A stretch of 64,000 bases of DNA from Meghimatium bilineatum (Eukaryota > Mollusca > Gastropoda > Stylommatophora > Philomycidae). Below, piece after piece: positions 44,914-55,174 of this stretch. How positions within the stretch are numbered: position 1 is the first letter of the stretch; each line of letters starts with the position of its first letter. The position numbers and the translations under genes were made by a program. The notes below the pieces were generated by a model, which searched no databases, had not been told where the DNA came from, and was given only the letters and a program-made list of their open reading frames with translations. The stretch lies in NCBI GenBank assembly GCA_034231615.1, contig CM067298.1, positions 1,121,834 to 1,185,833 of the forward strand, written 5' to 3'.

Positions 44914-45319
44914 GTGAGTTAGTTACTCATTAATGTGTTTGCTACGATGCATTAAAAAAAATCTATATCCAATCTTGTTATATAGAAGGCAATCATAGAC
45001 AACTAATGTACAGAAGTTATCCACAGAAATGTAATTGTTACAACTAAACCTTCTTGTTCGGGACGTAGGATTGTATATTCTGCTCTTCTCTCAACTCTTT
45101 TGGTGCCATTTTCTTCAACCAATTCTGTCTTCTCTGACTTTTACTTATTCGCTAGGTATTCTGTGCTCTCCCCCACTGTACTCCAGTAAGTTGTGGAGTA
45201 ATTTGTCCTACCGTGTGGTCTCCAGTAAGTTGCTTGTCTTGTGCTGTTTTCTGAGAACATTTCTCTTATTTATGTGATATATTATACAAACAATATCTGG
45301 CGACACAAGTCACTAATTG

Positions 45320-45324
<5 letters not shown>
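44914..45324. other. Intronic unique sequence
   Basis: A small two-copy motif ctccagtaagttg (about 45180 and 45222) is donor-like. No gene seen. Confidence 0.5.

Positions 45325-45391
<67 letters not shown>
45325..45391. repeat. (TA)n microsatellite
   Basis: About 33 uninterrupted TA dinucleotides. Confidence 0.98.
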
Positions 45392-45393
<2 letters not shown>

Positions 45394-45594
45394 AACAATC
45401 TAGAGGCACAAGTCACTTTTTACTGTTGCCACTTCAATGTTTGTCTTGTTTTCTTGAAAAAGACCTTAAGGGTTGAAACTGTCTTGTATACTGTTATCTG
45501 TAATTTTTGCATACCTATAGTCTGATGGTCTGTGAGTTCATTGTCCAGCTGATGGAGCTTGTGTATTACTCAAGTACTATAGTTGTACAACAGT

Positions 45595-46138
45595 CTCAGT
45601 TATTATTGATTGTTGTCAACATACAAATGTCAGCTGTCTTGATTTATTGATTGTTGTCAACATACAAATGTCAGCTGTCTTGATTTATTGATTGTTGTCA
45701 ATATACAAATGTCAGCTGTCTTGATTTATTGATTGTTGTCAACATACAAATGGCAGCTGTCTTGATTTATTGATTATTGTCAACATACAAATGTCAGCTG
45801 TCTTGATTTATTGATTGTTGTCAACATACAAATGTCAGCTGTCTTGATTTATTGATTGTTGTCAATATACAAATGTCAGCTGTCTTGATTTATTGATTGT
45901 TGTCAACATACAAATGGCAGCTGTCTTGATTTATTGATTATTGTCAACATACAAATGTCAGCTGTCTTGATTTATTGATTGTTGTCAACATACAAATGTC
46001 AGCTGTCTTAATTTATTGATTGTTGTCAACATACAAATGTCAGCTGTCTTAATTTATTGATTGTTGTCAACATACAAATGTCAGCTGTCTTAATTTATTG
46101 ATTGTTGTCAACATACAAATGTCAGCTGTCTTGATCAA
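45595..46138. repeat. 41-bp minisatellite, about 13 copies
   Basis: The unit is ttgattgttgtcaacataca plus aatgtcagctgtcttgattta. A four-unit block marked by caatatac, ggcagc and gattattg occurs twice, 164 bp apart. Confidence 0.96.
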
Positions 46139-46494
46139 CAGACCATGATTTCCACTACTTTCCCATCATTTAACAGATTTACAGTTTGTGTTTTATTCAA
46201 TTATTAAATCATTAATATTCATGATTTCTGTGTATGGTGCATGTCACTATGACATCATTTCTTTCTGTGTATAGTGCATGTCACTATGGCTGGTCAAAAA
46301 TTTGCCAATGCAACAGAGACACATGACTGACATAGTAATTAATGAGTAATAGTAGGCAACTTTCTGTCTTTCCATACACTAGTATTATTGTTGTGCTATA
46401 AGAGAAACACTTTAGTCACTGGTGAAACTGCATAAACATATTTGCTTTGGACATGTTACGAGACACAACTCAATTTCTCAAATAGATATGCAGT
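46139..46494. other. Intronic unique sequence
   Basis: No gene seen; the word tttctgtgtatggtgcatgt occurs twice with small changes (about 46228 and 46263). Confidence 0.4.
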
Positions 46495-47450
46495 TATATA
46501 GTGTGTTATCCCTACATCACTGATGTCTCCAGTGTGTTATCCCTACATCCCTCATATCTCTAGTGTGTTATCCATATATCACTGATGTCTCTACTGTGTT
46601 ATCCCTACATCCCTGATGTCTCTACTGTGTTATCCCTACATCCCTGATGTCTCTACTTTGTTATCCCTACATCCCTGATGTCTCTACTGTGTTATCCCTA
46701 CATCCCTGATGTCTTTACTGTGTTATCCCTACATCTCTGATGTCTCTAGTGTGTTATCCCTACATCACTGTCTCTACTGTGTTATCCTTACATCACTGAT
46801 GTCTCTAGTGTGTTATCCCTACATCACTGATGTCTCTAGTGTGTTATCCCTACATCACTAATGTCTCTAGTGTGTTATCCCTACATCACTGATGTCTCTA
46901 GTGTGTTATCCCTACATCCCTCATATCTCTAGTGTGTTATCCCTACATCACTGCTGTCTCTAGTGTGTTATCCCTACATCCCTCATATCTCTAGTGTATT
47001 ATCCCTACATCACTGATATCTCTACTGTGTTATCCCTACATCACTGATGTCTCTAGTGTTATCCCTACATCACTGATGTCTCTAGTGTGTTATCCCTACA
47101 TCACTGATGTCTCTACTGTGTTATCCCTACATCACTGATGTCTATAGTGTGTTATCCCTACATCCCTGATGTCTCTACTGTGTTATCCCTACATCCCTGA
47201 TGTCTCTAGTGTGTTATCTCTACATCCCTGATGTCTCTACTGTGTTATCCCTACATCACTGATGTCTCTAGTGTGGTATTCCTACATCACTGATGTCTCT
47301 ACTGTGTTATCCCTACATCACTGATGTCTCTACTGTGTTATCCCTACATCACTGATGTCTCTAGTGTGTTATCCCAACATCACTGATGTCTCTACTGTGT
47401 TATCCCTACATGACTGATGTCTCTACTGTGTTATCCCTACAGCCCTCAGC
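46495..47450. repeat. About 31-bp minisatellite, about 31 copies
   Basis: The unit is tctctactgtgttatcccta plus catcactgatg, with tctagtgt/tctactgt and catcact/catccct variants mixed. Confidence 0.96.
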
Positions 47451-47499
47451 CCTGACGTGTTATATATCTTATTATACAAGGAATCACTGTCCAACTTGT

Positions 47500-47560
47500 A
47501 CACTTCAAGTGCTGACTGTTCAAGTGCTGACTGTTCAAGTGCTGCCACTTGTGCTGCTGT
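47500..47560. repeat. Small 15-bp repeat
   Basis: gtgctgactgttcaa three times, next to the large array. Confidence 0.8.
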
Positions 47561-47649
47561 TTGTGTGTCTTTGATGTGCAGTTCTTGAACTAGCTTCTAT
47601 CACTTTCTCCCTTGTCTTTATATTATTCCTGATCTTTCTCATTCATACA

Positions 47650-47945
47650 CTTCACGTTGTATGTGCACATTATTGACTTCACGTTGTATGTGCACATTAT
47701 TGACTTCACGTTGTATGTGCACATTATTGACTTCACATTGTATGTGCACATTATTGACTTCACATTGTATGTGCACATTATTGACTTCACATTGTATGTG
47801 CACATTATTGACTTCACATTGTATGTGCACATTATTGACTTCACGTTGTATGTGCACATTATTGACTTCACATTGTATGTGCACATTATTGACTTCACAT
47901 TGTATGTGCACATTATTGACTTCACATTGTATGTGCACATTATCA
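47650..47945. repeat. 27-bp minisatellite, 11 copies
   Basis: The unit is tgacttcacattgtatgtgc plus acattat; acat/acgt varies by block. Open in several frames on both strands. Confidence 0.97.
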
Positions 47946-48128
47946 CCTCCAGCATTGACTTCACTGTGTAGGAAATCTGTTTTAAAGTCAGCCGTATGCC
48001 TTGTCAACACTGTGACATCAACCATAACATTGCCTGCCAATGGTTCTGCTCTTTCATTGCCTCTGACCCTTGCATGACCTTGGCAGTAATATTTAATAAA
48101 AATATATGTAATACTTAAACCAACCAAG

Positions 48129-48730
48129 TTGTTCAGTCATGTGGCTACCATGGACAACATAGTGCATAATACAGACATCCACATTGTTCAGTCATGTGAC
48201 AACCAAGTTGTTCAATCATGTGACAACCAAGTTGTTCAATCATGTGACAACCACATTGTTCAATCATGTGACAACCAAGTTGTTCAGTCATGTGACAACC
48301 ACATTGTTCAATCATGTGACAACCAAGTTGTTCAATCATGTGACAACCAAGTTGTTCAATCATGTGACAACCAAGTTGTTCAATCATGTGACAACCACAT
48401 TGTTCAATCATGTGACAACCAAGTTGTTCAGTCATGTGACAACCACATTGTTCAATCGTGTGACAACCAAGTTGTTCAGTCATGTGACAACCACATTGTT
48501 CAATCATGTGACAACCAAGTTGTTCAGTCATGTGACAACCACATTGTTCAATCATGTGACAACCACATTGTTCAATCATGTGACAACCACATTGTTCAAT
48601 CATGTGACAACCACATTGTTCAATCATGTGACAACCACATTGTTCAATCATGTGACAACCACATTGTTCAATCATGTGACAACCAAGTTGTTCAATCATG
48701 TGACAACCACATTGTTCAGTCAAGAGACAA
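48129..48730. repeat. 24-bp minisatellite, about 25 copies
   Basis: The unit is ttcaatcatgtgacaaccac plus attg, with caagttg and cagtcatg variants. It ends about 48 bp upstream of the e14 acceptor. Stop-free on both strands. Confidence 0.97.
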
Positions 48731-48777
48731 CCCAGTTTTTGACAAGTCAAGGTGACAATAATCTCTGTGTTTTGCAG

Positions 48778-48962
48778 GTAAACTGCATGGTGTACTATCT
48801 AAGAGATGTGGTCAAGTTTTGTCTGAGGAAATGCAGGAAGGCACTGCAACATTTACTATTACAGCAGTTTTACCAGTTGTGGAAAGTTTTGGATTTGCCG
48901 AGGACATTCGCAAGAAAACTAGCGGCTTGGCCAGTCCTCAACTGAAATTCTCTCACTGGGAG
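48778..48962 (+). CDS. EFL1: EFL1 exon e14 (domain V)
   Basis: It encodes (G)[20 protein letters not shown] then [20 protein letters not shown] and [20 protein letters not shown] with a final [44 protein letters not shown] is the most conserved part of EFL1 (V.RRGHVFEE...F...AYLPV.ESFGF...LR..T.GQA.PQ.VF.HW in EF-2). The acceptor is tctgtgttttgcag and the donor gtacaa, in phase 0. Confidence 0.98.
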
Positions 48963-49039
48963 GTACAATTGTTTTCTTCTGTATTTATTCTAAGATTTCA
49001 ACCGACAGAAATGTTGCCAGTAAAATATTCATTCAAGTT

Positions 49040-49660
49040 GAGTTAATTTGTATTTGACTTTAGTTGAGTTGTGACTTTAATTTAGTTAACTTGGCTTTAG
49101 TTGAGTTAACTTGGATTTAGTTTAGTTAACTTGGCTTTAGTTTAGTTGACTTTAGTTAACTTGGCTTTAGTTTAGTTAACTTGACTTTAGTTTAGTTAAC
49201 TTGACTTTAGTTTAGTTAACTTGGCTTTAGTTTAGTTAACTCGGCTTTAGTTTAGTTAACTTGACTTAAGTTTAGTTAATTTGACTTTAGTTGAGTTGAC
49301 TTTAGTTGAGTTGTGACTGTAATTTAGTTAACTTGACTTTAGTTGAGTGTACTTTAGTTAACTTGACTTTAGTTGAATGTACTTTAGTTTAGTTAGCTTG
49401 ACTTTAGTTTAGTTAACTTGATTACTTGCTAGAAAGTGGTTCCCGGAAGTCACACTTTTCAATATACTTGGCTTTAGTTTAGTTAACTTGACTTTAGTTT
49501 AGTTAACTTGACTTTAGTTTAGTTAACTTGACTTTAGTTGAGTTGACTTTAGTTTAGTTAACTTGGCTTTAGTTTAGTTAGCTTGACTTTAGTTTAGTTA
49601 ACTTGATTACTTGCTAGAAAGTGGTTCCCGGAAGTCACACTTTTCAATATACATACTTTT
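49040..49660. repeat. TTTAGTTAAC-type repeat, first block
   Basis: About 19-bp units of actttagtttagttaacttg with many shortened copies. A 50-bp non-repeat segment (cttgctagaaagtggttccc plus ggaagtcacacttttcaata) is embedded twice, at about 49424 and 49608. Confidence 0.92.
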
Positions 49661-49942
49661 TAATAATTTATATTCTGTTTTCTAGTTTTTAATGCACCAG
49701 AACATTTTCATTCATAGAATGCGCAACATTCATGTCACCACTGAAATCACATTACTAGCAGACCTTGTTGGCACAATTTAATGAGATGTCTGTACACTGA
49801 GCGTCCAACCACAAATAATTTTTAATAATCGATCTGCATGCTACCCACATGGGGTTGGGAACTCTCAGTGGATGGCACACAGATTTATCCATTACCTTGA
49901 CCTATATTTCAGTACATTTTTATTAAATATCACCTAGTTTCT
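49661..49942. other. Intronic unique sequence
   Basis: No gene seen before the piggyBac-like terminus. Confidence 0.4.
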
Positions 49943-49946
49943 TTAA

Positions 49947-51985
49947 CCTGTAGCAACCTAGGGAAAAATCATGCATACTTCCTCTGGAACCATACCATTT
50001 TTTATGACTTCTGGTTTTTCTGCATGTATCTTTTCTTTGTTTTTTTTTAGCATAACATTTTTATTTACTGAGTTATTTATTTTAAATTCGGATACAATTG
50101 AGATAAGTGGATGCTGGGTATGGTTTTGGTGTGTTGTTTGCTTGTATGTGTCAGTGTTATGTTGTGTACAACCAACGTGGACAAATGTACACAAAGTACT
50201 TACATTTTCAAAGAAGAGAAATGCAAATCGCCTAGCTTGCGACAACCATCGAGGCATATCCCTGCTCTCTATAGCAGGCAAAATTCTGGCTAGGGTCCTG
50301 TTAAACAGACTGCAAGCCCATCTTGAGACAGGTATCCTCCCAGAGAGCCAATGTGGCTTCCGACAGGGCAGAGGTACTGTTGACATGATATTCACTGCCA
50401 GACAACTGCAGGAAAAGTGTCGTGAACAGAACATTGGTCTCTACACCACATTTGTCGACCTAGCTACGGTATTCAACACTGTAAATCGCGAAGGACTATG
50501 GAAGATCATGGCCACATTTGGATGTCCCAAAAAATTTACCAACATGGTTTGCCAGTTCCATGATGGTATGACATCCTGTGTGAAAGATGACAGCATACAC
50601 TCAAACCCCTTTCCAGTAACTAATGGCGTTAAGCAGGCTTGAGTCCTGGCTCTGACGTTCTTCAGTATGGTGTTCTCTGCCATGTTAAAGGATGCCTTCC
50701 GGAATAACAGTGCAGGAATTTGTTTTCACTATCGAGCTGACAGAGGACTATTCAATCTTAGTAGATTGAAGGCCAAGACCAAAACTAAGATTGACATTGT
50801 TTGCGACCTCTTGTTCGCCGATGATTGTATACTAAATGCTACCAGTCTGAAAGACATGCAGGACAGCATGGACCTCTTTTCTTTGGCCTGCGATGTGTTC
50901 GGTCTCACCATCAGCACCCCGAAGACTTTAGCAATGTATTAACCAGCGCCAGGTGTCCCCTACACAGAACCAGTGATCACTGTAAAGGGACAAAAACTTA
51001 ATACTGTAATGCAATAATCCATGCAATGCTGACTAGGTCCCAACTCCGCTGGACTGGCCACATCGTCCATATGTCAGACAAGCGCCCTCCAAAGAGATTA
51101 TTCTATGGGGAGTTGTGTGAAGGTAAATGTTCAAGTGGAGGGCAGAAAAGGCGCTTGAAGGATCACCTAAAAATCTCTCTCAAGTACTGCAATATCAATC
51201 CTAGCTCCTGGGAGACTACAGCACTTGATCGGTCAGCCTGCCACACCCAGATCACTGCTGGCATCAAGAAATTGGAAAAAGAAAGAACACTGCGGGCAAT
51301 CCACAAGCGCAAGAAGTGGAAGGATAAATCCGAAAATTCTCCTACCTTCAGCACTCCTGCATGCACTGCAATAGAACTTTCCATGCACGGATCGAACTCA
51401 TCGGACATCTGTGTACTCACAAACCAATAATTACCAATTTTAGTTGTTATTAATTTTTTTGTTTTTTCATCGCATCTTTTGTTTTTCATGCCATGCTCAT
51501 TTTCGCTTGCGAAGGAGGAACATCATCATCAACATGTTCAAGGTCATCCATAGGCTTTTCTTCAGAAAAATATGGCTCCTCAAATTGCTCATAATTGACA
51601 TCACTATTAAATATTATCAACATTTCCCACAACCCCCCACGTTGATCTACAGTACCTGCAACACTGAAGCTTTAAAAATCATCATCATCTGAATCATCGT
51701 CCATGAAGAATTCCCGAACAATGGTGTCACTGAAGTTAGATCCATACAGTATGGCTTGCAAACGTGAAGAGGTCAAATAAATTATGACCGGGTATTTATA
51801 TAGCTGCGAAAAATTCAGTGTCAATCACTCTAAAACGTAGTTATTATAAGAGCATGATGGGAAATTAACATGGACATTTGTTGTTCACGACTACAGATGG
51901 CTACCTCAATGTAGACATTGTCAATATTTGGTTTCGATAACTAGATTAAATTTGTTGACATTTGTAGACTTCTGGTTGCTACAGG
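49947..51985. mobile_element. piggyBac-like element (TTAA, 12-bp inverted ends) carrying a LINE
   Basis: cctgtagcaacc at 49947-49958 and its exact reverse complement at 51974-51985 bound the element, each immediately flanked by TTAA (49943-49946 and 51986-51989). TTAA targets and CC-starting termini are piggyBac traits. The right arm read on the minus strand has an acidic stretch (DSDDDDF near 51695, then FEEPYFSEEKPMDDLE), compatible with a piggyBac transposase N-terminus, but the catalytic core is absent. LINE copy 2 fills the centre (50210-51540). The whole lies inside the TTTAG-rich array region. Confidence 0.75.
50210..51540 (+). mobile_element. LINE copy 2 (same family as 1.0 kb), dead
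   Basis: It is collinear with 1370-2990. A single frame (about 50215-50640) carries RGISLLSIAGKILARVLLNR, ESQCGFRQGRGTVDMIFTAR and NREGLWKIM, ending at TGA 50640. Then come the intact palm-C box FADDC (50814-50825), SPKT-like text and a stop near 50940. About 330 bp present in copy 1 (about 2156-2485) are deleted at about 51006-51015. The C-terminal finger CMHCNRTFHARIELIGHLCT is intact here. The palm-A Asp is changed (TVFNTV instead of AFDTV). The element ends gaaggaggaacatcatcatc. Confidence 0.92.
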
Positions 51986-52292
51986 TTAAATTAGTGGGAC
52001 CGAGTCTTAGGAAAGAACCATTAACATTTGTTTTGTTTAGTTTACTAAAGTTTAGTTTAATTGATGATTTTACTATAGTTTAGTTTAGTTTACTTTAGTT
52101 TAGTTTACTTTAGTTTAATTTGCTTAAGTTTAGTTGAGTCTACTTTAGTTTAGTCTACTATAGTTTAGTCTAGTTTACTATAGTTTAGTTTACTTTAGGG
52201 TTAGTCTACTATAGTTTAGTCTAGTTTACTATAGTTTAGTTTATTATTGTAATTTAGTTTACTTTCTTTAGTTTACTAAATTATACTTTCTT

Positions 52293-52547
52293 CGGGAATC
52301 TCCCTAGCGTAGTGGTTAAGCTGTTCACTTTTTGTTCAAGAGGTCATGAGTTCGAATTTGGTTCATGTCAACTTTTGTACAAAGTGGATTTTTTTCGGAG
52401 TTCCCTGCAGATTATCACTTGAAGATACAGAGTTATGTGCTATAAGTGGTACTCTCGTCAGGTGTCATTCTGCTTCCATGAGAGTGACAAAGCACATATG
52501 GGAAACTGAGTACGGTGAAGTCAATCCTCTATGTCTTTTGAACCCCT
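52293..52547 (+). mobile_element. tRNA-derived SINE-A, copy 2
   Basis: Same head and body as 21393-21663: A-box tagcgtagtggttaag, B-box gagttcgaatttgg (weakened), then tacaaagtggatttttttcg and atatgggaaactgagtac. Inserted within the TTTAG array. Confidence 0.9.
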
Positions 52548-52805
52548 AGTTTGCTATAGCTTAGTTCAGTCTACTATAGTTTATTAGTATAGTCTAGTTT
52601 ACTCTAGTTTAGTTTACTTTAGGGTTAGTCTACTATAGTTTATTAGTATAGTCTAGTTTACTCTACTTTAGGGTTAGTCTACTATAGTTTATTGGTATAG
52701 TCTAGTTTTCTCTAGTTTAGTTTACTTTAGGGTTAGTCTACTATAGTTTATTAGTATAGTCTAGTTTACTCTAGTTTAGTTTACTTTAGGGTTAGTCTAC
52801 TATAG

Positions 52806-53755
52806 TTTCTACCACTTCTGCATTCACTCTCTTGTAACCACCACGAATAAATTGTGTAATTTCCGCCAGGGAGAGTGAAGTACATTGTACTGCTAGTTCT
52901 ACAGTTGAACTGCGTTATTTGCACCTCGGTTGGCTCACTTAGTGGCCCGGACATTTGAGGCCCAGCACATCCGCTTTTGTCATGTCTTTAATTTGGGTAG
53001 TGGGCTTCCCTATCCTTTGACTGCCTGCCTATTTGTTGATGGACGCGCTGGTGTGTAATGACTCTTTGCCGAGACGATTGTCGTTCACGTTTATCTTGCA
53101 TGTGCTGTTTCACAGTCAGTGAACTTGCCTCCTATAGCTAGACGTTCCGTGCCTCTGCCATCATGTATTGAACCTTTTGTCTTTGCAAGCATGTTTCCGG
53201 TATAGGAAAGCTTGACAGTAGAGTTGGGCCAGTGCTGCTTTCTTTGCCAGGTGCCCATGATTGGGTCTTTGCCCTTAAGGATCATCTGTAACTTAGGAGC
53301 TTGTCTTGAGCTAACAGAGCTTGTGTTCCAATTTCCTTTTAATACTTTTCCTTTCAACTTGCACTTGGCACTGCCCTCTGGCGCAGTGCTATTCTTTCAT
53401 TGTACTCAGTATGTTGTCTTTTCATCTCTCGCCACGCATATACCTTTTCTTGTCGTTTTAATTGACTGCCCCATCAATGCTAAGACCAGACTGACTACCA
53501 TCACTGTGTCGACAGTACCACTGCCTGTGTTGGCACAGTGGTATCAGAGATATTGACTATCTCTTTTGAAGTTAATTCTCTTTCCATCTGCTGCCTCTGC
53601 AATAGTGGACACGGTCCCCAAAAATTTTAGCCAGAATCAACATGAGCAGCTGTATTTTTGTTTCTAGGGTGCGCCATGAGGAGGTACTTTTAAGATCTTG
53701 GTTATCTGCTAACCCTGAGTTCGCCGAGAGCAGTGTGTTACCCTTTACACCCCTT
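52806..53755. other. GC-richer insert, possible LTR-retroelement end
   Basis: A unique block interrupts the TTTAG array. ctatagttt flanks both sides, but that word also belongs to the array. The segment from tgtaaccaccac (52831) to about 53536 could be an LTR: it starts TG, ends ggcaca, and is followed by tggtatcagag, like a tRNA primer-binding site. No second LTR or coding sequence is seen. Animal initiator tRNA would predict tggtagcagag, so the match is imperfect. Confidence 0.3.
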
Positions 53756-53811
53756 GCTATAGTTTACTTTACTTTAGTTTAGTCTAGTATAGTTTAGTTT
53801 ACTTTAGTTTA

Positions 53812-53915
53812 GATTTCACAAGACCTGCAATCCCTAGCAACTTATCGACAGGCATGGAGAACTATGACATCCGCCCTATGTGCCAAACTTGGCAAAAGAG
53901 GAACTGACTGACTGA
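53812..53915 (+). mobile_element. Short LINE 3'-end fragment
   Basis: Reads DLQSLATYRQAWRTM and ends gactgactgactgac, like the last residues and microsatellite tail of a LINE. It interrupts the TTTAG array. Confidence 0.5.
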
Positions 53916-54307
53916 CTATAGTTTAGTTTACTATTGTTTAGGTTAGTTTACTATGGTTTAGTTTAGTCTACTGTAGTTTAGTTTAGTATTGTTTAGTTTA
54001 CTTGAGTTTAGTCTACTATAGTTTAGTTTTGCTTACTATATTTTACCTTAGTTTAGTTAAATTTACATTAATTGAGTTTATTTTAGTTTCATTTACTTTG
54101 GTTTACTATAGTTTAGTTTAGTATACTTGTGTTTAGTTTATACAATCACATAACTATACTGAGTGCTACAATCAACACACAATGACACTTTCCATCACTG
54201 ATATTGAAATGATTTCATCGTATATTATGAATTTCTTCAAATGTATTTGTGTGGTGAGTTGAAACAGAAACTTTTCAGATGCAATAATTATTTCTCATTG
54301 GATGCAG

Positions 54308-54496
54308 GTCCTGGCAGTAGATCCCTTCTGGGTACCAACTACAGAAGAAGAGTATGCACACTTTGGTGAGAAAGCAGATGCAGAAAACAGGGCCAGAATA
54401 TACATGAACAAGGTTAGAAGACGTAAGGGTCTTGCCACAGATGAGAAAATTGTAGAGTTTGGAGAAAAACAGCGAACTCTAACCAAAAATAAATAA
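54308..54496 (+). CDS. EFL1: EFL1 exon e15 (C-terminus, stop TAA)
   Basis: It encodes [20 protein letters not shown] then [20 protein letters not shown] and [20 protein letters not shown] with final [33 protein letters not shown]...EKIVE..EKQRTL.KNK is the EFL1 C-terminal tail, absent from EF-2 and almost unchanged from human. The acceptor is ttctcattggatgcag. The stop TAA is at 54494-54496. AATAAA occurs across the stop codon (54488-54493), probably by chance. Confidence 0.98.
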   Translation, partial: VLAVDPFWVPTTEEEYAHFGEKADAENRARIYMNKVRRRKGLATDEKIVEFGEKQRTLTKNK

Positions 54497-54938
54497 TTCT
54501 TTCAATCAAAACTTGGTAATACTTTACTGGTCAACAATCCAAGTGTACTTGTCTGCCATTCTTTCAATCAAAACTTATCTGCCATTACAGACGATGATTG
54601 TAAATGTGTGAGACATCAACTGCACTTCTTTAGAAATCCATATAAAATCTACACATCTTTAGAAATCCATATAAAATCAAACTGTTGACATAGAGCTCTT
54701 AAATGTTCTGTGTATCAGAATAGATGTTTCTATTTTCTGAAAGCCACAAGAGTTATTTCTAAAGTGAAATCCTACTTTTTATAATACTGAGTCTGGATTT
54801 ACTTTCTATGTATCAGGAAAACTCTAGAACTTAGGATTTTTCAGGTTAACAATCATAAACCGCGTCGAGAGATTTATTTTATGGTTTGCCATCATATTGG
54901 AATGATTTAAATTCCTGGATGAGCTATTCTTAGTAATA
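54497..54938 (+). other. EFL1: Probable EFL1 3' UTR
   Basis: AT-rich, with two small duplications (ttctttcaatcaaaact; tttagaaatccatataaaat). It contains no AATAAA or ATTAAA; only tataaa-type variants occur near 54643 and 54673. Confidence 0.5.
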
Positions 54939-55110
54939 CAGTGGAATCTCGCTATAACAACGTGGTCCAGGCCAACCAAATATGTATGTAATAACAGAAA
55001 TTCACTGTATACAGAACAAACAATATACAATAAATATATTTGGAGATTTTGATAAGTGTTGTTACATACAGAAATGTGTTATATAAGGATGCATTATAGA
55101 GTGATTTCAC
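54939..55110. mobile_element. MITE, pogo/Tigger-like ends
   Basis: Starts cagtggaatctcgctataac and ends with an imperfect inverted copy (14 of 18 bases), flanked by TA. An inner inverted pair tatgtaataaca / tgttgttacata extends the stem. It contains the first AATAAA after the EFL1 stop region (55029-55034). Confidence 0.65.
55029..55034 (+). promoter_or_regulatory. Candidate EFL1 polyadenylation signal
   Basis: AATAAA 533 bp after the stop codon, followed by gataagtgttgttac, a GT-rich stretch. It lies inside the MITE. Confidence 0.3.
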
Positions 55111-55174
55111 TATCAATATGGTTACTGTGTTTCTGAAGGCACATAATGGTTTTGACAATTCTATCTATCTATTC

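Larger units (their letters stand above)
52010..54140. repeat. TTTAGTTTACT-type repeat, interrupted
   Basis: Degenerate units such as tagtttactatagtttagtc and tactttagggttagtctact. A 60-70 bp unit (gtttattagtatagtctagt plus ttactctagtttag) recurs four times at 52575-52805. Interrupted by SINE-A (52293-52547), an LTR-like block (about 52806-53755) and a short insert (53812-53915). Confidence 0.88.
393..54496 (+). other. EFL1: EFL1 gene, 3' part: 15 coding exons (e1-e15)
   Basis: Gene span from the first exon in the window to the stop codon. The fifteen exons total 2772 nt (923 residues plus stop) and join without a frame break. Each has an AG acceptor and a GT donor. The order of conserved blocks is that of EFL1 (yeast Efl1/Ria1): a GTPase related to EF-2 that, with SBDS, releases eIF6 from the late cytoplasmic 60S subunit. 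EFL1 is separated from EF-2 by its charged insertion in domain II (e7) and by the C-terminal [12 protein letters not shown] block (e15), which EF-2 lacks. Human EFL1 is about 1120 residues, so roughly 200 N-terminal residues, with the P-loop and switch regions, lie upstream. Exon numbering is local to this window. Confidence 0.96.

Noticed and set aside
48129-48755. Intronic repeats mistaken for CRISPR-like arrays
   Set aside because: There are no distinct spacers between repeats; units are head-to-tail, and the locus is eukaryotic.
49958-50434. 158-codon minus ORF
   Set aside because: It runs antisense across the piggyBac-like left arm and into LINE copy 2. The LINE part is clearly coding on the + strand and the rest shows no domain.
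393-54496. EFL1 as a pseudogene or as EF-2
   Set aside because: All 15 exons keep frame and splice signals, which argues against a pseudogene. The domain II insertion and the [12 protein letters not shown] tail are specific to EFL1, not EF-2.
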